Shown piece by piece: positions 4,403 to 6,410 of a stretch of 6,410 bases of DNA. This DNA is from an uncultured Verrucomicrobiales bacterium (GTDB lineage: Bacteria > Verrucomicrobiota > Verrucomicrobiae > Limisphaerales > CANJSG01): the NCBI GenBank assembly GCA_946480965.1, contig CAMLMI010000283.1, positions 1-6,410 of the forward strand, written 5' to 3'. Both the position numbers and the translations under genes were made by a program. Positions within the stretch are counted from its first letter, which is position 1. The number at the start of each line of letters is the position of its first letter. The notes beneath the pieces are model-generated. The model ran no database searches. It saw nothing but the letters and a program-made list of their open reading frames with translations, and was not told the DNA's origin.

Positions 4403-6410
4403 TTAGCGGCTGAGTTGGCGGGCGGCGGCGGTGCGGATCTGTGGATCGGAGTCCTTGGCGAGTTCGGAGAGCAGCGCGGCATCGGGCTGCTCGAAGGCGT
4501 CGTGGAGCCAAGCGGCTTCGAGCTTGGCGCGGGGATCGGTCTGCTTCGCGAGCCAAGGCTTCAATGCGGGGAGAACCTTGGCGGCACCGAGCTGGCGGAG
4601 GACGACGCGGGATTGTTCCTGCTCCCAGCCGTTCTTGGAGAGGGTCATGCCCAACAGTTCCTGGACAACGATCATCTCTGATTCAGCCGAAGAACGGATG
4701 TTGGCCAATGCGGGAGATGGTTCTTCGCCGCGCCGCTTCTGGTCCACCCAGTTCGCGAGCTGCTTGAGACGATCACCGGCGTTCTCCCGAACGCCGCTAC
4801 GGGTGACGCGCCAGATCCGCCCGTGTTCCTTGTCGCGGCGCGGATCGCGGAAATCGACTTCGCCGTGCTGGATGATCGGGTTGGACCAATCGGCCACGTA
4901 GAGCGCGCCGTCGGGGCCGAAGCGCAGGTCGATGGGGCGGAAGGTCACGTTGGTCGAGCGGAGCAGGTCTGGCATCTCCTGGGTCTGATAGCTGGAGCCG
5001 ACTTCGTTCAGCTTGAAGCGCACGACGCGATGGGCGCGGAAGTCGCAGGTGATGGCGTCGCCCTGCCAATCCGCCGGGAAGGCCGGGCTGTGGACGAGTT
5101 CGATGCTGGCGAACTTGGGATAGTTCCCCGGGCTGATGCTCTCGGCTTCGCGGCGCATGTCGGCGTAGGTGAAGTAGGTCGCGCCTTCCATCGCGTGGTA
5201 GATGCCCTTGAAACCCGCGCCGTCGGTGAAGAACGAGTTGCCGTATTGGTCCCAGTGATGGCCCCAGGGATTGCAGCCGCCCTTGGTGAAGACCTCCAGC
5301 CGCCAGGTGTCGGGATTGAAGCGCCAGATGCCACCGCTGTTCAGCCGGCGCACGCCCCACGGCGTCTCGATGTGCGAGTGGGTGTAGATCGACTGGTTCA
5401 TGTAGAGATGCCCGTCGTAGCCCCAGCGCAGGGTGTGGAGATTGTGATGGGTGTCCTCGGTGCCGAAGCTGGAAAGGACGATGGTCTTCTGGTCCGAAAC
5501 ACCGTCGCCATCGGTGTCGGCGAAGTGCAGGAGCTGATGACTGGCGGCCACGTAGCAACCGCCGCGATTGTCGGGCAACACGCCGGTGGGAATGACCAAG
5601 CCGGAGGCGAAGACGGTGTGTTTATCCGCGCGGCCATCGCCATCGGTGTCTTCGAGCACCACGACGGAATCGACCGCCGGCTGGCCGGGCGCGATCTGCG
5701 GATAGATCTCGGACGAGGCGATCCACAACCGGCCGCGCGCGTCCCAGTTCATCTGAATGGGTTTGTGGAGCAGCGGATTCTCGGCCCAGAGCGAGGCTTC
5801 GAAGCCCTCAGCGACGTCGAAGGTCGGGGTGGGTTGGGCAGTGGTTCGGAGTTGGGAGTTCGGAGTTGGGAGTTCGGAGTTCTTGGCCAGCAGTTCCCGC
5901 ACTTCCTTCACCGTGGCCGGGTCCTGGTTGTTCAGGTCGCGCAGCTTGGCGATGCGGGCGTCCCACTCGGCGACGAGGGCGTCGAACTTGGGGATCTCCA
6001 CGCTGTTCTGGCCCTGCTCGTGTTTGCGGAAGCCGAAGAGATAGGTCCAGTTTTGCGGCCGCCAGCGGTGGAAGAAGAGTTCGTTCTTTTTGCGGATGGC
6101 GGCGCGGAGAGGCCACATTGAACCCCGTGGTGCCGCTTTTCCGATTTCCGAGTTGCCGAACGGGGAGTCTCCCTTCTCGAGGCCGAGGGCTACTTGAAGA
6201 TCCCAACTCGTGAAAAAATATCCATGCTCGTTGAGATTCACGCCGTCTTTAGCTCCCGACCGGTCGCTTCTGGAGAAAGCTCCGCTCTTGTTCAAAGGTG
6301 CAAACCGCGCCCCGCGAGCTCTGGCTATTCGTTCGATCTCTAAGGTGGTGTCATTGATAATCCCCCCTAGGTGTTTTTCTTTGGCTACGTCGCGGAAGGC
6401 TTCATCCAGC
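4403..6410 (-). CDS. PVC-type membrane-bound dehydrogenase with N-terminal SGNH hydrolase-like region, 5' end outside the window
   Basis: The frame is open from the right edge (first full codon 6409-6407) to TAA 4405-4403, 668 residues. A TTG at 6295 is not needed as a start because homology-like sequence continues upstream of it (ERIARARGARFAPL). Residues ~1-155 resemble the end of an SGNH/GDSL-like hydrolase (DGVNLNEHGY at 55-64, then RKKNELFFHRWRP and FGFRKHEQGQN). A linker partly made of a 14-nt tandem repeat follows (177-189). Residues ~197-535 form the beta-propeller of the PVC dehydrogenase domain (TIGR02604-like, sorbosone-dehydrogenase fold), with two Ca-binding-type DTDGDG motifs (255-260, 299-304) and the family segments NPWGHHWDQYGN and FGPDGALYVADWSNP. 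HEAT-type helices run from ~575 and stop abruptly at RTAAARQLSR. Relatives are exported and thought to oxidise sugars or alcohols; the substrate is unknown. The missing HEAT/heme half follows in the next ORF. Confidence 0.9.
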   Translation of the reverse strand, partial: LDEAFRDVAKEKHLGGIINDTTLEIERIARARGARFAPLNKSGAFSRSDRSGAKDGVNLNEHGYFFTSWDLQVALGLEKGDSPFGNSEIGKAAPRGSMWPLRAAIRKKNELFFHRWRPQNWTYLFGFRKHEQGQNSVEIPKFDALVAEWDARIAKLRDLNNQDPATVKEVRELLAKNSELPTPNSQLRTTAQPTPTFDVAEGFEASLWAENPLLHKPIQMNWDARGRLWIASSEIYPQIAPGQPAVDSVVVLEDTDGDGRADKHTVFASGLVIPTGVLPDNRGGCYVAASHQLLHFADTDGDGVSDQKTIVLSSFGTEDTHHNLHTLRWGYDGHLYMNQSIYTHSHIETPWGVRRLNSGGIWRFNPDTWRLEVFTKGGCNPWGHHWDQYGNSFFTDGAGFKGIYHAMEGATYFTYADMRREAESISPGNYPKFASIELVHSPAFPADWQGDAITCDFRAHRVVRFKLNEVGSSYQTQEMPDLLRSTNVTFRPIDLRFGPDGALYVADWSNPIIQHGEVDFRDPRRDKEHGRIWRVTRSGVRENAGDRLKQLANWVDQKRRGEEPSPALANIRSSAESEMIVVQELLGMTLSKNGWEQEQSRVVLRQLGAAKVLPALKPWLAKQTDPRAKLEAAWLHDAFEQPDAALLSELAKDSDPQIRTAAARQLSR
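5845..5881. repeat. 14-nt tandem repeat inside the dehydrogenase gene
   Basis: On the plus strand the unit TTCGGAGTTGGGAG occurs twice in full (5845-5872), with nine further bases of a third copy to 5881. On the coding strand it gives NSELPTPNSQLRT, a linker between the SGNH-like region and the dehydrogenase domain. The unit length is not a multiple of three, so gain or loss of one copy would shift the frame. Confidence 0.85.

Noticed and set aside
4177..4482. N-terminal extension of the cytochrome ORF up to 4482
   Set aside because: It overlaps the end of the upstream gene in another frame and translates palindromic repeats (HPGPLPVRRGEG-type peptide), so it is an open but noncoding stretch.
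4823..6121. Plus-strand open frame of 432 codons opposite the dehydrogenase gene
   Set aside because: Antisense shadow: the minus strand shows recognisable dehydrogenase and SGNH-like motifs throughout this interval.

Overview
The window looks like a high-GC chromosomal piece of a Verrucomicrobiota bacterium (or a close PVC-superphylum relative), probably of the Pedosphaera/Limisphaera type. Three things point there. The minus strand encodes a secreted SGNH-hydrolase / PVC-type dehydrogenase / HEAT / c-type cytochrome architecture that is largely restricted to Planctomycetota and Verrucomicrobiota. The intergenic spaces hold short palindromic repeats of a style I associate with these genomes. 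Clear Shine-Dalgarno sites are absent. No rRNA, tRNA, CRISPR array or transposase gene was recognised.

Layout. Positions 1-168 hold the 3' end of a plus-strand coding region whose frame is ambiguous: either two small ORFs joined by an ATGA overlap, or one frameshifted gene. Positions 185-755 are a lower-GC module. A 32-nt repeat at 185-216 and its inverted partner at 724-755 bracket an unrecognised ~150-residue protein. Positions 794-1948 encode a stand-alone mannose-1-phosphate guanylyltransferase that makes GDP-mannose. Positions 1949-2130 are a convergent intergenic space with three strong hairpins.

From 2131 to the right edge everything reads on the minus strand. An upstream ORF (4403 to beyond 6410, 5' end outside the window) carries the end of an SGNH hydrolase-like domain, a beta-propeller PVC dehydrogenase domain and the first HEAT repeats. 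A downstream ORF (4176-2131) carries the remaining HEAT repeats, a CxxCH heme-binding domain and a C-terminal domain. In the family as I know it these parts normally form one long polypeptide. Here the chain stops inside the HEAT region and resumes after about 230 bp filled with palindromic repeats. The second piece begins with what looks like its own signal peptide, part of it encoded by one of the repeats. This is the most interesting part of the window: either a recent gene disruption, or a split secreted dehydrogenase/cytochrome pair whose second signal peptide was partly built from a repeat.

Functionally, GDP-mannose synthesis supplies surface polysaccharide precursors in the cytoplasm. 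The dehydrogenase/cytochrome pair would act outside the cytoplasmic membrane in oxidation of an unidentified substrate, probably carbohydrate. Nothing in the sequence ties these two activities into one pathway. They are convergent and separately transcribed.
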